Assembly: GCF_000730605.1 (NCBI RefSeq)
Contig: NZ_BBIS01000024.1
Coordinates: 1-64,000 of the forward strand
Origin: Pseudomonas monteilii NBRC 103158 = DSM 14164
Lineage (GTDB): Bacteria > Pseudomonadota > Gammaproteobacteria > Pseudomonadales > Pseudomonadaceae
Length of the DNA stretch: 64,000 nt
Direction of reading: 5' to 3'
Within the stretch, counting starts at the first letter, position 1. Each line of letters begins with the position of its first letter. The notes under the pieces are model-generated. The model had not been told where the DNA came from. It saw only the letters and a list, made by a program, of their open reading frames with translations, and made no database searches. Below, one piece after another: positions 17,061-26,900 of this stretch. The translations under genes were made by a program, and so were the position numbers.

Positions 17061-19072
17061 AAGTCGATTCCGTCGTTGGGGTCGAGGGAAGCCAGCCGGG
17101 CCGTGCGCTGCATGGCCGGGTCGAGCTGGCCGGGAAGCGGCAGCGGCAGGTCGTCGTCGTCATCGAGCAGAGTCAGGTCATGGCCGGCGAGCAGCGGTTC
17201 GGGGCTGTATTCGCTGACTTCGGATAGCTCCGGCTGTCGGCGTGGGCCGCCGTCATCGGCGGTGCCTGTGCCATCGCCGGACAGGCCCGCAGCCCGGACC
17301 GTTGACACGGCTGGGATCGATAGGCCGCTCCAGTCGTCGGGCCGGGCCGGTGGCGCGTCCGCGTATTGCCCGGCCGCGAGCACAGGCGGCGGTAAAACGC
17401 GGTTCTTGAAATTCGCGTCGGCGTAGTAGCGCAGCTTCTTGGCCTTGATCGGTGCCACGCTGGACACCATCACCACAGCTTCCTCAGTCGGAAGCTGCAT
17501 CACTTCACCGGGCGTCAGTAGCGGGCGGGCCGTCTCCTGCCGCGACACCATGAGGTGCCCCAGCCACGGTGCCAATCTGTGCCCGGCATAGTTGCGCTGC
17601 GCGCGCAGTTCGGTAGCGGTGCCAAGCGTTTCGGAGATCCGTTTCGCAGTGCGTTCATCGTTGGTGGCGAACGTCACGCGGACATGGCAGTTATCCAGAA
17701 TCGAATGGTTCTGGCCGTAGGCTTTGTCGATCTGGTTGAGCGATTGGGCGATAAGAAAACTGCGGATTCCGTAGCCCGCCATGAAGGCAAGCGCCGTCTC
17801 GAAGAAGTCCAGGCGGCCCAGCGCCGGGAACTCATCGAGCATCAGCAGCAGCTTGTGGCGGCGTTCGATGCCGTCGCTGCCGTCGAGCGATTCGGTGAGC
17901 CGTCGGCCGATCTGGTTGAGGATCAGGCGAATGAGCGGTTTCGTCCGCGAAATATCCGAAGGTGGCACTACCAGATAAAGCGACACCGGATGCTCGGACG
18001 CGATCAGGTCGGCGATACGCCAGTCGCAGCGCGAGGTGACTTCGGCCACCGTGGGGTCGCGGTAGAGGCCCAGGAACGACATGGCGGTGCTCAACACGCC
18101 GGAACGCTCGTTGTCCGACTTGTTGAGCACTTCGCGCGCCGCCGAAGCGACGACTGGATGCGGGCCACCACCTTCCACGTTCACGAGGTGCTGTGTGGTC
18201 ATCATCCGGTGCAAGGTCAGCTCGAAGGGGCTGGCCGGATCGGAGAGGAAATTGGCGACGCCGCGCAGCGTCTTGTCCTCGCCCGCGTAGAGCACATGCA
18301 GGATGGCCCCGACCAGCAGCGCGTGCGAAGTCTTCTCCCAATGGTTGCGCTTCTCAAGCGCGCCTTCTGGATCGACCAGAATGTCGGCTATGTTCTGTAC
18401 GTCACGCACTTCATGTGCGCCGCGCCGAACTTCTAGCAGCGGGTTGTAGGCCGCCGACTTCGCATCGGTCGGATTGAACAGCAGGCAGTGTGAGTAGCGT
18501 GAGCGCCAACCTGCGGTGATCTGCCAATTCTCGCCCTTGATGTCGTGGACTACGGCGGATGCAGGCCAAGAAAGCAGCGTCGGCACCACAAGGCCGACGC
18601 CTTTGCCTGAGCGCGTGGGCGCGAAAGTGAGGATGTGTTCCGGGCCTTCATGCCGAAGGTACTTGCCATCGTGCTGACCGAGGAACACGCCGATCGGCTG
18701 CGTAAGGCCGGCTTTGCGAATGTCCTCCGTACTTGCCCAGCGTGCCGAGCCATAGGTCGTGACTAGGCGTGATTGACGAGAGCGCCAGATCGACATGCAG
18801 ACTGCGACCACCACCGCCAGCAAGCCACTGCCACCCGCTATGGCACCGCCCGTGTCGAAAACGCGTGGCGCGTAGGCATCGAAGAAGAACCACCACTCAA
18901 ACAGCTTCCACGGGAGGTAGATCGGTGTGCCGAGGAAATCAAACCAGGGGGAGCCAAGGCGTACCTGATAGCCAAGGGCTGCTGCCGTCCATTGTGTGGC
19001 GCCCCACACACCCGCGATCACGATGCCGAATACCACGGCTATCTGACCGAACAGCACATTCGTACCTTGCAT
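17057..19072 (-). CDS. traG: Type IV coupling protein TraG (VirD4-like)
   Basis: TraG recruits the relaxase-DNA complex to the mating channel and drives DNA export. The protein has 671 residues with two N-terminal transmembrane helices (about 5-27 and 73-93), Walker A APTRSGKGVGLVVPTL and Walker B LLMLDEFPALGRL. The C-terminal 100 residues are acidic and proline-rich, perhaps a substrate-recognition tail. It appears to head the traG-copG-trb operon; the 270 bases upstream carry an octamer repeat and no gene. Confidence 0.95.
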   Translation of the reverse strand: MQGTNVLFGQIAVVFGIVIAGVWGATQWTAAALGYQVRLGSPWFDFLGTPIYLPWKLFEWWFFFDAYAPRVFDTGGAIAGGSGLLAVVVAVCMSIWRSRQSRLVTTYGSARWASTEDIRKAGLTQPIGVFLGQHDGKYLRHEGPEHILTFAPTRSGKGVGLVVPTLLSWPASAVVHDIKGENWQITAGWRSRYSHCLLFNPTDAKSAAYNPLLEVRRGAHEVRDVQNIADILVDPEGALEKRNHWEKTSHALLVGAILHVLYAGEDKTLRGVANFLSDPASPFELTLHRMMTTQHLVNVEGGGPHPVVASAAREVLNKSDNERSGVLSTAMSFLGLYRDPTVAEVTSRCDWRIADLIASEHPVSLYLVVPPSDISRTKPLIRLILNQIGRRLTESLDGSDGIERRHKLLLMLDEFPALGRLDFFETALAFMAGYGIRSFLIAQSLNQIDKAYGQNHSILDNCHVRVTFATNDERTAKRISETLGTATELRAQRNYAGHRLAPWLGHLMVSRQETARPLLTPGEVMQLPTEEAVVMVSSVAPIKAKKLRYYADANFKNRVLPPPVLAAGQYADAPPARPDDWSGLSIPAVSTVRAAGLSGDGTGTADDGGPRRQPELSEVSEYSPEPLLAGHDLTLLDDDDDLPLPLPGQLDPAMQRTARLASLDPNDGIDL

Positions 19073-19293
19073 AGCCCCGCCTCCAATCTCTCCTACGCTG
19101 ATTCCCTTGGGAAACGCGGCTTAGAAATGTGCCGCAGGCGTCAGGATCGGTGCTGGCTTAGTGCCGGTCAAAGACCGTTTGGGGCAGAAAGGTCGATAAG
19201 AAAGAATGAATTCGCGCTGTGTCTAGCCAGGGAGTGACTCCGTAAGCGCCGGCGAATATCAGCGTGCCGAACAGAAGATTCAGGCAGACTAGC

Positions 19294-19346
19294 GAATTGC
19301 TGAATTGCTGAATTGCTGAATTGCTGAATTGCTGAATTGCTGAATT
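19294..19346. repeat. Six-copy GAATTGCT octamer tandem array
   Basis: The octamer GAATTGCT is repeated six times without a mismatch (19294-19341), followed by a partial GAATT. It fills the space between the eexN stop codon and the upstream region of traG. A perfect short-unit array of this kind is prone to slippage, and the copy number may vary between isolates. No function is visible. The bases from 19073 to 19293 show no gene and may hold the traG promoter. Confidence 0.9.
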
Positions 19347-19622
19347 TCAGAATTTGGGGGATTCTTTGGGCGGTGTGTATGGCGTTTTTCCGTCACCGTA
19401 GAACCGCTTACGTGTTGCCTCCGCTACCCGGTTGCAAAGCAGTTCGCCCAAAGTAGGCCGATCCGTCTTGCATTGCTGGCGCAACTTCTTGAGCTGTTCC
19501 GGGTCTGCCACCAGCTCTTCTACTGTCGGGGTTTTCTTTTCTGCACTAGTGGCTTTGTGCGGTTTATCAGATTGACCGCATGCGACTAGCATTGCAGCGA
19601 CGAGCGTGATGGCGAGTCTCAT
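19347..19622 (-). CDS. EexN-family entry-exclusion lipoprotein
   Basis: This 91-residue protein has a lipoprotein signal (ITLVAAMLVACGQS, Cys 15) and a mature part with the spaced cysteines QCKTDRPTLGELLC. It ends in RKRFYGDGKTPYTPPKE, which resembles both TrbK (11348-11674) and the tail of TrbJ. The family is linked to entry exclusion. Its ATG overlaps the stop codon of the LysR gene, so regulator and exclusion protein are co-translated. This gives the element two exclusion-type lipoproteins. Confidence 0.75.
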   Translation of the reverse strand: MRLAITLVAAMLVACGQSDKPHKATSAEKKTPTVEELVADPEQLKKLRQQCKTDRPTLGELLCNRVAEATRKRFYGDGKTPYTPPKESPKF

Positions 19623-20563
19623 GGCATCAATTCCTCCGGAAGATCGGGATTTCGGCTTTTTGTTGACCTGAGAAACTCTGGCAATTCGATGGCCTGTACT
19701 CGCTGAATGAAGCGCGCAAGCTCGTCAAACGGATCGCCTTCAAGTCTGAGTAGATAGGTCGTCAAAGGTGGTACGCGTGTCGAAAGCGGCCTCGCCACGA
19801 CTCCTGGCTCTCGGGAGGCTGCAATGTGTGCAGCCCCTGTAAGTCCGAGTGCAAAACCGGCAGATACCAACGCCATCATCAGGTCGAAAGTGGTAACCCG
19901 CTCGGCAACTAGAGGCTGCATTTCAGCCCGGCTAAGTACTCGCTCAATGTGCTTGGCGTGGCCCTCGCACACTTGAGGATCAGATAGCACTAGCGGGTAG
20001 CGCAGCAGTTCATCCAATGGAATTCGCTTAAGAGCCAGCAACGGATGCCGAGCTGGCAGCGCCACCATAAGCGTGTCAGTCCACGCGGGAAGTGCGACGA
20101 TTCCATCACCTACGTCGTCGGACTGTGCAAAGCCGACGTCATACAGGTCGTCGTGCAATCCTTTGATTTGTTGGGATAGTGGCACCTCAAAAAAGCGAAT
20201 CTCAACCTCGGGCTCCTCCTCGCGACACAACGCCAATAGGGCTGGTAAGCACAGTAGTGTTGCGCCGTCTGACAAGGCGACGCGGAGTTGTCCATGAAAG
20301 CCATTTTTTGCTGCCTTCACGCAGTCCCGCGCCTGTTGCAAGGATGCGAACACCCGAGGTGCGTGCTCCATGAGCATCAACCCAGCTCGTGTCAAACGCG
20401 TGCTTCTCGTGTTCCGAATAAAGAGCTGTGCTCCTAACTCCTCTTCGAGTTCTTTGATCGTGCGAGACAGTGGGGACTGCTCAATATGCAGTTTCGCAGC
20501 GGCGCGAGCGAAGTGAAGTTCCTCGGCGAGCGCCATAAAACAACGTAGATGTCGAATTTCCAT
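19619..20563 (-). CDS. LysR-family transcriptional regulator
   Basis: This 314-residue protein has the LysR N-terminal helix-turn-helix (MEIRHLRCFMALAEELHFARAAAKLHIEQSP is its opening stretch, shown here only to residue 20: MEIRHLRCFMALAEELHFAR) and a substrate-binding domain from about residue 92 (LRVALSDGATLLCLPALLAL). It lies next to eexN and traG, where a LysR-type regulator is usual in this ICE family. It therefore more likely controls the transfer genes than the efflux operon beyond it, although the two are only 75 bases apart. The inducer is unknown. Confidence 0.85.
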   Translation of the reverse strand: MEIRHLRCFMALAEELHFARAAAKLHIEQSPLSRTIKELEEELGAQLFIRNTRSTRLTRAGLMLMEHAPRVFASLQQARDCVKAAKNGFHGQLRVALSDGATLLCLPALLALCREEEPEVEIRFFEVPLSQQIKGLHDDLYDVGFAQSDDVGDGIVALPAWTDTLMVALPARHPLLALKRIPLDELLRYPLVLSDPQVCEGHAKHIERVLSRAEMQPLVAERVTTFDLMMALVSAGFALGLTGAAHIAASREPGVVARPLSTRVPPLTTYLLRLEGDPFDELARFIQRVQAIELPEFLRSTKSRNPDLPEELMP

Positions 20564-20637
20564 GCGTCCCCTACTAATCGTCGATCTATTCAGTATTTAA
20601 AACTCGCTGCCATGCTGCGTTCTTCCAACTCAAGGAC

Positions 20638-22062
20638 TCAGGGTGAAGATTGCAGATTCACATGCTCTGGCGAACCAGAAAGCGCTTTAGCGAGAACACC
20701 CCATTGCACGGCTGCGTCGGCGCGAGCACGGACCAGAGCCGCTCGCTGGGACAAGGTGCCACGCTCCGCTTCTGCAACAACGGTCGCATCCACCTGTCCC
20801 GCCTCAAAGAGGCGTCGACTGCGGTCAAGGAGTCGATCAGCGACGACAAGACCATCGACCTGATGCTGCAGAGAAGTCCGCTGGGTCTGCCAGCCCAGAT
20901 AAGCGTTCTCCACATCCTGAAGCGCAAGCAAAACCGTGCGTTCCAGGTCAGCCTGTGCGCCGCGACTGCGTGCTGAGCCCTCGTCGATTCCCGCTTGTAT
21001 TGCTCCACCGTCAAAGATCGGAAGCGTCACACCCAAGCCCAGAGAGAAAATGTTCCCTGCCACACGTGTTCCGTTGTTCTCGAAGCGTTGGCGCCCACCA
21101 CTCAAATCGAGCACAAGTTTGGGGAACCGCTCGCCTTCTGCTGCGTTCCATCGCGCCGTCGCCGCTGCAAGACGCGCCTGCGCGGCTCTGACGTCGGGGC
21201 GCTGCTGCAGCAATTCGCCTGGCACGCTTCTGGGAGTCCAATCGGGCATGGTGAGAGAGGCAAGCGCAGGACCGCTGCCAAGCGCCCCCGGAATCCGGCC
21301 AACGAGCACATCCAAGGCATGCGTTGCTTCGCCGCGTACGCGTCGCAACTGCTCTTGCTCCACCCGGAGGGCGATGACCTCGGAACGCGTGCGTTCAATG
21401 TCAAAGCCCGTAGCTTGACCTGCCTTGAACTTCTGCTCTGTCAGACGCTCAAGGCGCTCGGCGACTTGAAGTCGCTCTTTTGCCAGATCTTCCAGCTCTG
21501 CCGCCTGCCGCTGCTGCAGTGCAGCGGACACTGTCTCAAAGGCGATCTGCCAACGTGTCGCGAACCAGTTCTGTTCGACAGCAACTGCGTCCATCCGTGC
21601 GCCATCAGCGGCATGCGAGAGGCGGCCCGCTAGATCAACTTCCCATGAAGCCGACAGCGGAAGCCTGGCATCGCTGCTGATGGTCGGTGCCAAAGAAAAG
21701 TCGCGCGCGCGCGTTGCTTGGGGCGTGAGCGCCAAGCTAGGGAACATTGAAGCGCGTGTACGTCGGGTGATCGCCACAGCTTCATCAATCCGCGCTCTTG
21801 CAATAGCGAGATCGGTGTTGTGCTCCAGCGCGTTGCGCACCAGCGCGTCAATCAGCGGATCACCGTACGCCGTCCACCACTCGGCCGGGAGTGCTTGTGC
21901 TGGCACCTGCTGCACAGCCAGACCCGCTTCGTTCATGAATTTGGCCGGAACCTCAACGCGTGATGTCTCCACCCTGTGAGGCGAGTGGCTGCACGCGGCG
22001 AGAAGCGTGATCGATAGGAATGCAACAGCAGTAAGGCCGCGGCGGGCGTAGGGATCGGACAT
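20638..22062 (-). CDS. Outer-membrane efflux lipoprotein of an RND system (TolC/OprM, NodT type)
   Basis: This 474-residue protein forms the outer-membrane duct for the RND pump encoded divergently. It has a lipobox (SITLLAACSHS) and the OprM-type opening PAEWWTAYGDPLIDALVRNALEHN, followed by two repeats of the outer-membrane-factor fold with long helical segments (LAIARARIDEAVAITRRTRA, DVRAAQARLAAATARWNAAE). It is transcribed away from tetR across a 109-base control region holding two operator-like palindromes. Confidence 0.9.
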   Translation of the reverse strand: MSDPYARRGLTAVAFLSITLLAACSHSPHRVETSRVEVPAKFMNEAGLAVQQVPAQALPAEWWTAYGDPLIDALVRNALEHNTDLAIARARIDEAVAITRRTRASMFPSLALTPQATRARDFSLAPTISSDARLPLSASWEVDLAGRLSHAADGARMDAVAVEQNWFATRWQIAFETVSAALQQRQAAELEDLAKERLQVAERLERLTEQKFKAGQATGFDIERTRSEVIALRVEQEQLRRVRGEATHALDVLVGRIPGALGSGPALASLTMPDWTPRSVPGELLQQRPDVRAAQARLAAATARWNAAEGERFPKLVLDLSGGRQRFENNGTRVAGNIFSLGLGVTLPIFDGGAIQAGIDEGSARSRGAQADLERTVLLALQDVENAYLGWQTQRTSLQHQVDGLVVADRLLDRSRRLFEAGQVDATVVAEAERGTLSQRAALVRARADAAVQWGVLAKALSGSPEHVNLQSSP

Positions 22063-22092
22063 GTTGAGCCACTAGGTTGTGAATTGAGGAGG

Positions 22093-22141
22093 CCGTCTTG
22101 ACGGGCATAGTTCATGGCGTGTACTATACCGTCCAGACGGT
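22093..22141. promoter_or_regulatory. Two operator palindromes in the divergent efflux control region
   Basis: ACCGTCCAGACGGT (22128-22141) is a perfect 14-bp palindrome, and CCGTCTTGACGG (22093-22104) is a second palindrome with the same half-site CCGTC spaced by two bases. They start 35-36 bases apart, on the same helical face within about half a turn. They lie between the outer-membrane factor gene and the tetR-adaptor-pump operon, where a TetR repressor would be expected to bind. Confidence 0.7.
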
Positions 22142-22171
22142 TCAAAAATCAAGCATCTTTGGAGTTTCACC

Positions 22172-22807
22172 ATGGCAACTCGTATGAAATCAAGCCCAGA
22201 GGAGTCGCATTCGGCGGACAACGGCGCTGAAGCCCCCTCCATCTCTAAGAAAGCGCAACAAACACGGGAGCGCATCCTTCAAGCTGCGCGTGACGTAGTC
22301 ATGGAGGGAGGTGCCGGGCACCTAACGCTTGACGCGGTCGTTGCACGGGCAGGAATGAGCAAAGGTGCGTTCCTGTACCACTTCGAGACCAAGCGCGATC
22401 TGCTCCTCACGATGATTGATGACCAGGTCTCGGCGTTTGATGGCGGGCAGGAAGAGCGAGAGCTGCCATTCGTCGGCGATCCAGACCCTTGGCTATCCAG
22501 CCAGGTCTCGGCTATGCCTGACGGCGGGATGCAAAAGATGAGCGCTGCATTGCTGGCGGCCGTGGCTGAAGACCCCACGCTGCTTGAGCCTGTGCGCGGC
22601 TGGTACCGCAGGCAGTACGAGAACGCGAGCAAATCTCCACGCGGCACCGATATCGCCGGAATCGTTCTATTTGCCTTGGACGGAGTCTTCCTCGCCGAAA
22701 TGATGGGTTTTCCGACGTTTGCTGCCGAAGACCTTTCTCGACTCATGCACACCCTCCAGGCGCTCGCCCGCGGCGAACTGGAACTCACCCCTATTGATAA
22801 ACGCTGA
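22172..22807 (+). CDS. TetR-family repressor of the RND efflux genes
   Basis: This 211-residue regulator has a TetR helix-turn-helix in residues 29-75 (TRERILQAARDVVMEGGAGH, then AGMSKGAFLYHFETKRDLL). The C-terminal ligand-binding domain resembles the TetR_C type found beside RND pumps. It is the first gene of the tetR-adaptor-pump operon and its TGA overlaps the next ATG. It probably represses both its own operon and the divergent outer-membrane factor through the CCGTC palindromes. Confidence 0.88.
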   Translation: MATRMKSSPEESHSADNGAEAPSISKKAQQTRERILQAARDVVMEGGAGHLTLDAVVARAGMSKGAFLYHFETKRDLLLTMIDDQVSAFDGGQEERELPFVGDPDPWLSSQVSAMPDGGMQKMSAALLAAVAEDPTLLEPVRGWYRRQYENASKSPRGTDIAGIVLFALDGVFLAEMMGFPTFAAEDLSRLMHTLQALARGELELTPIDKR

Positions 22808-23973
22808 TGAAAGGCCTTCCCGTGTCTTGCACTCCCTTTAAATCCCAGTCCTGGCAAATGCAGAAAGTCGGCCTCGCGTTTGTTCTGCTCGCATCGCTTG
22901 CCGGCTGTGGTAGTCAGAAGGAGCCTGCTTCCGATCCACCGCGAGCGGTCAAGCTGCTCACGGTGGGGGATGTAGGTTCTGTGGCCAATCGCATTGAATT
23001 GAGTGGTCTAGCTCGCTCCAGTGAGCGGAGTACCTTGGGGTTCGAGACTGGCGGGCGTATCAGCAAGCTTCATGTGGACGTGGGAGATCGCTTCTCTCGC
23101 GGACAGCTTCTGGCTGAGTTGGATGTTCAGCCCGAGCAACTCCGCCTAGAACAGGCTCGGGCGACACTCGCTGCTGCGGAAGCCGCATTGGCAGACAGAA
23201 TCGTGCAGACAACGCAGCAAAGGGGGCTGCTTGAGGGCAACGTAATCTCCCCGGCTGCATTCGAGAGTGTGAAAGCACAGTTGGTTGCAGCTGAAGGCCA
23301 GGTGCGCAATGCAAAGGCCGCATTCGGCCTTGCCGAGCGTGCGCGAAGGGGGGCCGCCATTCATGCGCCATTCGACGGCGTCGTCGCGGAGAAACTCGCT
23401 CTGCCGTTCACAGATATTGCAGCCGGAGCGCCGGTGCTTCAAGTGGATGGACTACGCAGCGGCGTAGAAGTCCTTGCGACTGCATCGACGACCCAGGCGG
23501 CAAATATCAAAATTGGGCAGGTCGCCGAACTGCGCCTGAGCGAGTCAGCAAGTCCCGTTCGTGCTTCGGTACAACGCATCGGCTTGCGTGCTGAAAATGG
23601 CTCACTTTTACCTGTCGTGCTCGTTCCTCAAGATGCTACTCTTGCGCGCAGTCTTCGACCCGGGTCTGCCGTTCAAGTATTGCTGAAGGCACCGGAAGCG
23701 AAGGATGCCTCACCAGATCGTCTGATGCTTCCCTATTCGGCACTGGTGCTCAGTGAGAAAGCAGGACAAGCCGCAGTGTTTGTATATGACGTGACCGGAA
23801 AGAAGGTGCACCGCCGGGAAGTGCAATTCCAGAGCGAGCCAGGCGGCGACAACGTTCGCGTTGTGGGCGGCCTGAAGCGCGGCGAGATGGTAGTCGCGGC
23901 TGGCGCGAGTTGGCTGACGAACGAGCAACAAGTCACCCCACTCAAGGCCACGACCCAATTGGCCGGACGCTGA
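22807..23973 (+). CDS. RND efflux periplasmic adaptor lipoprotein
   Basis: This is the membrane-fusion subunit that links the RND pump to the outer-membrane duct. The protein has up to 388 residues with a lipobox (LASLAGCGSQ, Cys 35 from this start), an HlyD-like lipoyl and hairpin region (GRISKLHVDVGDRFSRGQLL to ARRGAAIHAPFDGVV) and a beta-barrel near the C-terminus. The ATG used here overlaps the tetR stop codon; an in-frame ATG at 22858 (MQKVGLAF) gives a more standard signal peptide and is an alternative. Confidence 0.9.
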   Translation: MKGLPVSCTPFKSQSWQMQKVGLAFVLLASLAGCGSQKEPASDPPRAVKLLTVGDVGSVANRIELSGLARSSERSTLGFETGGRISKLHVDVGDRFSRGQLLAELDVQPEQLRLEQARATLAAAEAALADRIVQTTQQRGLLEGNVISPAAFESVKAQLVAAEGQVRNAKAAFGLAERARRGAAIHAPFDGVVAEKLALPFTDIAAGAPVLQVDGLRSGVEVLATASTTQAANIKIGQVAELRLSESASPVRASVQRIGLRAENGSLLPVVLVPQDATLARSLRPGSAVQVLLKAPEAKDASPDRLMLPYSALVLSEKAGQAAVFVYDVTGKKVHRREVQFQSEPGGDNVRVVGGLKRGEMVVAAGASWLTNEQQVTPLKATTQLAGR

Positions 23974-23995
23974 CCCGCTACAGGAAGACTTCGCT

Positions 23996-26900
23996 ATGAA
24001 GATCACAGAAATGGCGCTGCGCGCCAGCAGACTCACCTACCTTGCCGCGGTCATCATTCTTGTTGCCGGCATTGCCACGTTTCTCAATTTCCCTTCGCAG
24101 GAAGAGCCATCGGTCACGATTCGAGATGCGGTTGTTGCCGTTCTGAACCCTGGCATGCCAGCCGAACGTGTTGAGCAGTTGATCGCGCGTCCGATCGAGG
24201 AGCGTTTGCGGGAGCTGGCCGAGGTCAAGCGTGTAACCACAACCGTTCGCGCGGGCGGGGCCGTCATACAGGTCACGATCTGGGAGCGGTACACCGACCT
24301 AGCCCCCATATGGCAGCGCGTTCGCGCGAAGGTTGCCGATGCTCAGCCTCTGCTTCCACAGGGTACGTTGGGGCCATTTGTCAACGACGACTTCGGCCGT
24401 GTTGCCGTGGCCTCCATTGCGGTGACCGCGCCGGGCTACTCCATGGGCGAAATGCGTGTGTCGTTGAAAGAGATGCGCGATCGCCTATACGCGCTTCCCG
24501 GCGTTGATCGCATCAGCTTCTACGGCTTGCAGGAAGAGCGCGTCTATCTCGAATTTGATCGACCAAAACTAGCCCAGCTTGGATTGACCCCACAAGGGGT
24601 GATCGATCAACTCGTTAAACAAAACGTCGTGCTTTCAGGCGGGCAAATCGCCATCGGTGGCATCAACGCTTCGCTGGCTGTTAGTGGAGAGGTTCGCGAC
24701 GCCGCCTCGCTGCGCGCGTTGCCGATCATGATGGCGCAAGCTCAGGGTGCGCGCGGTGCTTCGCCTGCTCCTTCAATCTCACTGGGAGAGCTTGCGCGCG
24801 TGCAGGTACAACCTGCAGATCCTCCCGAGTCTGCTGCAGTCTATAAGGGCCAGCCTGCCGTAGTGATGGCAGTGTCCATGACCTCGGGCCAGAACGTGGA
24901 GCAATTCGGCGTAGCCCTCAAATCCCGTGTGGCCGAGCTTGAGAAACTTCTGCCCGCAGGTTTCGAGCTCTCCTATGTGACATTCCAGGCAGACGTCGTC
25001 AAACGTGAAATGGGCAAGATGAACCAGGTGATGATCGAAACGATTGTCATCGTGCTCGGCGTCGTCGTCCTTTTCCTGGGATGGCGCACAGGATTCATCG
25101 TCGGGATGATCGTGCCGCTTACCATTCTGGGGGCACTGATCGTGATGCGCGCGCTGAACATCGAGCTGCAAAGTGTTTCGATGGCAGCCATCATCATCGC
25201 TTTGGGGCTCTTGGTAGACAACGGCATCGTGATTGCCGAAGACATTGAACGGCGCTTGGCAGCCGGTGAAGACCGCAAACAGGCTTGTCTCGAAGCGGGT
25301 CGTACCCTCGCACTGCCGCTGCTGACGTCCTCATTGGTTATCGTCATCGCCTTCTCCCCGTTCTTCTTCGGCCAGAGTGCGACGAGTGAGTATCTGCGCT
25401 CTCTCGTCATTGTCCTCGCGCTCACGTTACTCGGATCTTGGCTGTTGTGTCTGACCGTCACTCCACTGCTGTGCTACCACTTCACCAAAGTGCATCATCA
25501 ACCGGCGAATGACGCGCAAACCTACAACACACGCTTCTATCGCGGCTATCGCAAGTTGCTTGAGTGGGTGCTTGACCACAAGGCGATCTACGTTGGTGTG
25601 ATGACGGGTGCATTGGCCGTAGCTCTGTACGGATTCACGACACTGCCATACGACTTCTTGCCGAAGTCCGACCGAGTTCAATTCCAAATACCGGTGCAGC
25701 TCGCCCCTGGAACGGATTCACGGCTCACTCTTGCCAAAGTGAAGGAAGTGAGCGGCTGGCTCGGTGATCAAGAAATCAACCCCGAAATCACGGATCACAT
25801 TGGCTACGTCGCTGACGGTGGGCCGCGCTTCATCCTTGGGCTCAATCCCCCATTGCCAGCATCGAACATCGCGTACTTTGTCGTGACGGTCAAGGCAGGC
25901 ACCAACATTGACGTCGTGATTGCCCGAACTCGGGCTTACTTCGCGCAGCATCATGGAGATGTACGCGCAGAGCCTCAGCGGTTCTCGCTAGGCACTACCG
26001 AAGCCGGCACAGCCGTCTACCGGGTCAGTGGGCCGGATCATGAGGTGCTGATGAATGCGGCGGCGAAAATTGAGTCCGCGCTACGGGAGCTGCCAGGTAC
26101 GGCCAACATCAAGAACAACTGGGATACCCGTGTCGGCCGTCTCGATGTTCGGGTCGATCAAGATCGTGCGCGACGTGCTGGCGTCACCACCGACGACATA
26201 GCTGCCTGGCTTGGCACCCGCTACATCGGCCAGTCGATCTCTGTGATCCGAGATGGCGATACCAGCGTGCCAATCGTGATGCGCGGGACGTCCAATGATC
26301 GGCGCAGCACTGCGGACGTTGGTTCGACGACCATCTATCCAGCGTCGGGTGGCCAGCCGGTTTCCCTGGCGCAAGTGGCCGATGTCACGCTCGCTAGCGA
26401 GCCGTCTGTGATCCAGCGCCGCAATCTCATTCGTACAGTCACAGTTCAGGGGCAGAACACCGCATACACCGCGCAAGAGATCGTGGATCACCTCGCACCT
26501 CGGATCGCCGCAATTGAACTACCTGCAGGCTATGCCATAGAGCTTGGTGGAGAAATTGAGGAATCGGCTGAATCGAATGCATCGCTCACGCACTACATGC
26601 CGTTCGCTCTTCTGGCGATGTTGCTGCTATTCATCTGGCAGTTCAACTCCTTCCGCAAGCTGATCGTGATTCTCGCAACGATTCCCTTCACGTTGATTGG
26701 GGTCGTGATTGCACTGAAGGCAACAGGCACTCCTTTCAGCTTCATGGCGACATTCGGGGTGCTTGCGCTGTTCGGAATCATCGTCAACAACGCCGTTCTT
26801 CTGCTCGAACAAATTGAACACGGCCTCTCGGAAGGTCTCGCCCGACATGAAGCCCTGGTGGGAGCTGCGATGCAGCGGCTGCGTCCAATCGTGATGACCA

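Noticed and set aside
19294-19346. CRISPR array
   Set aside because: The repeats are adjacent octamers with no spacers and no cas gene is in the window.
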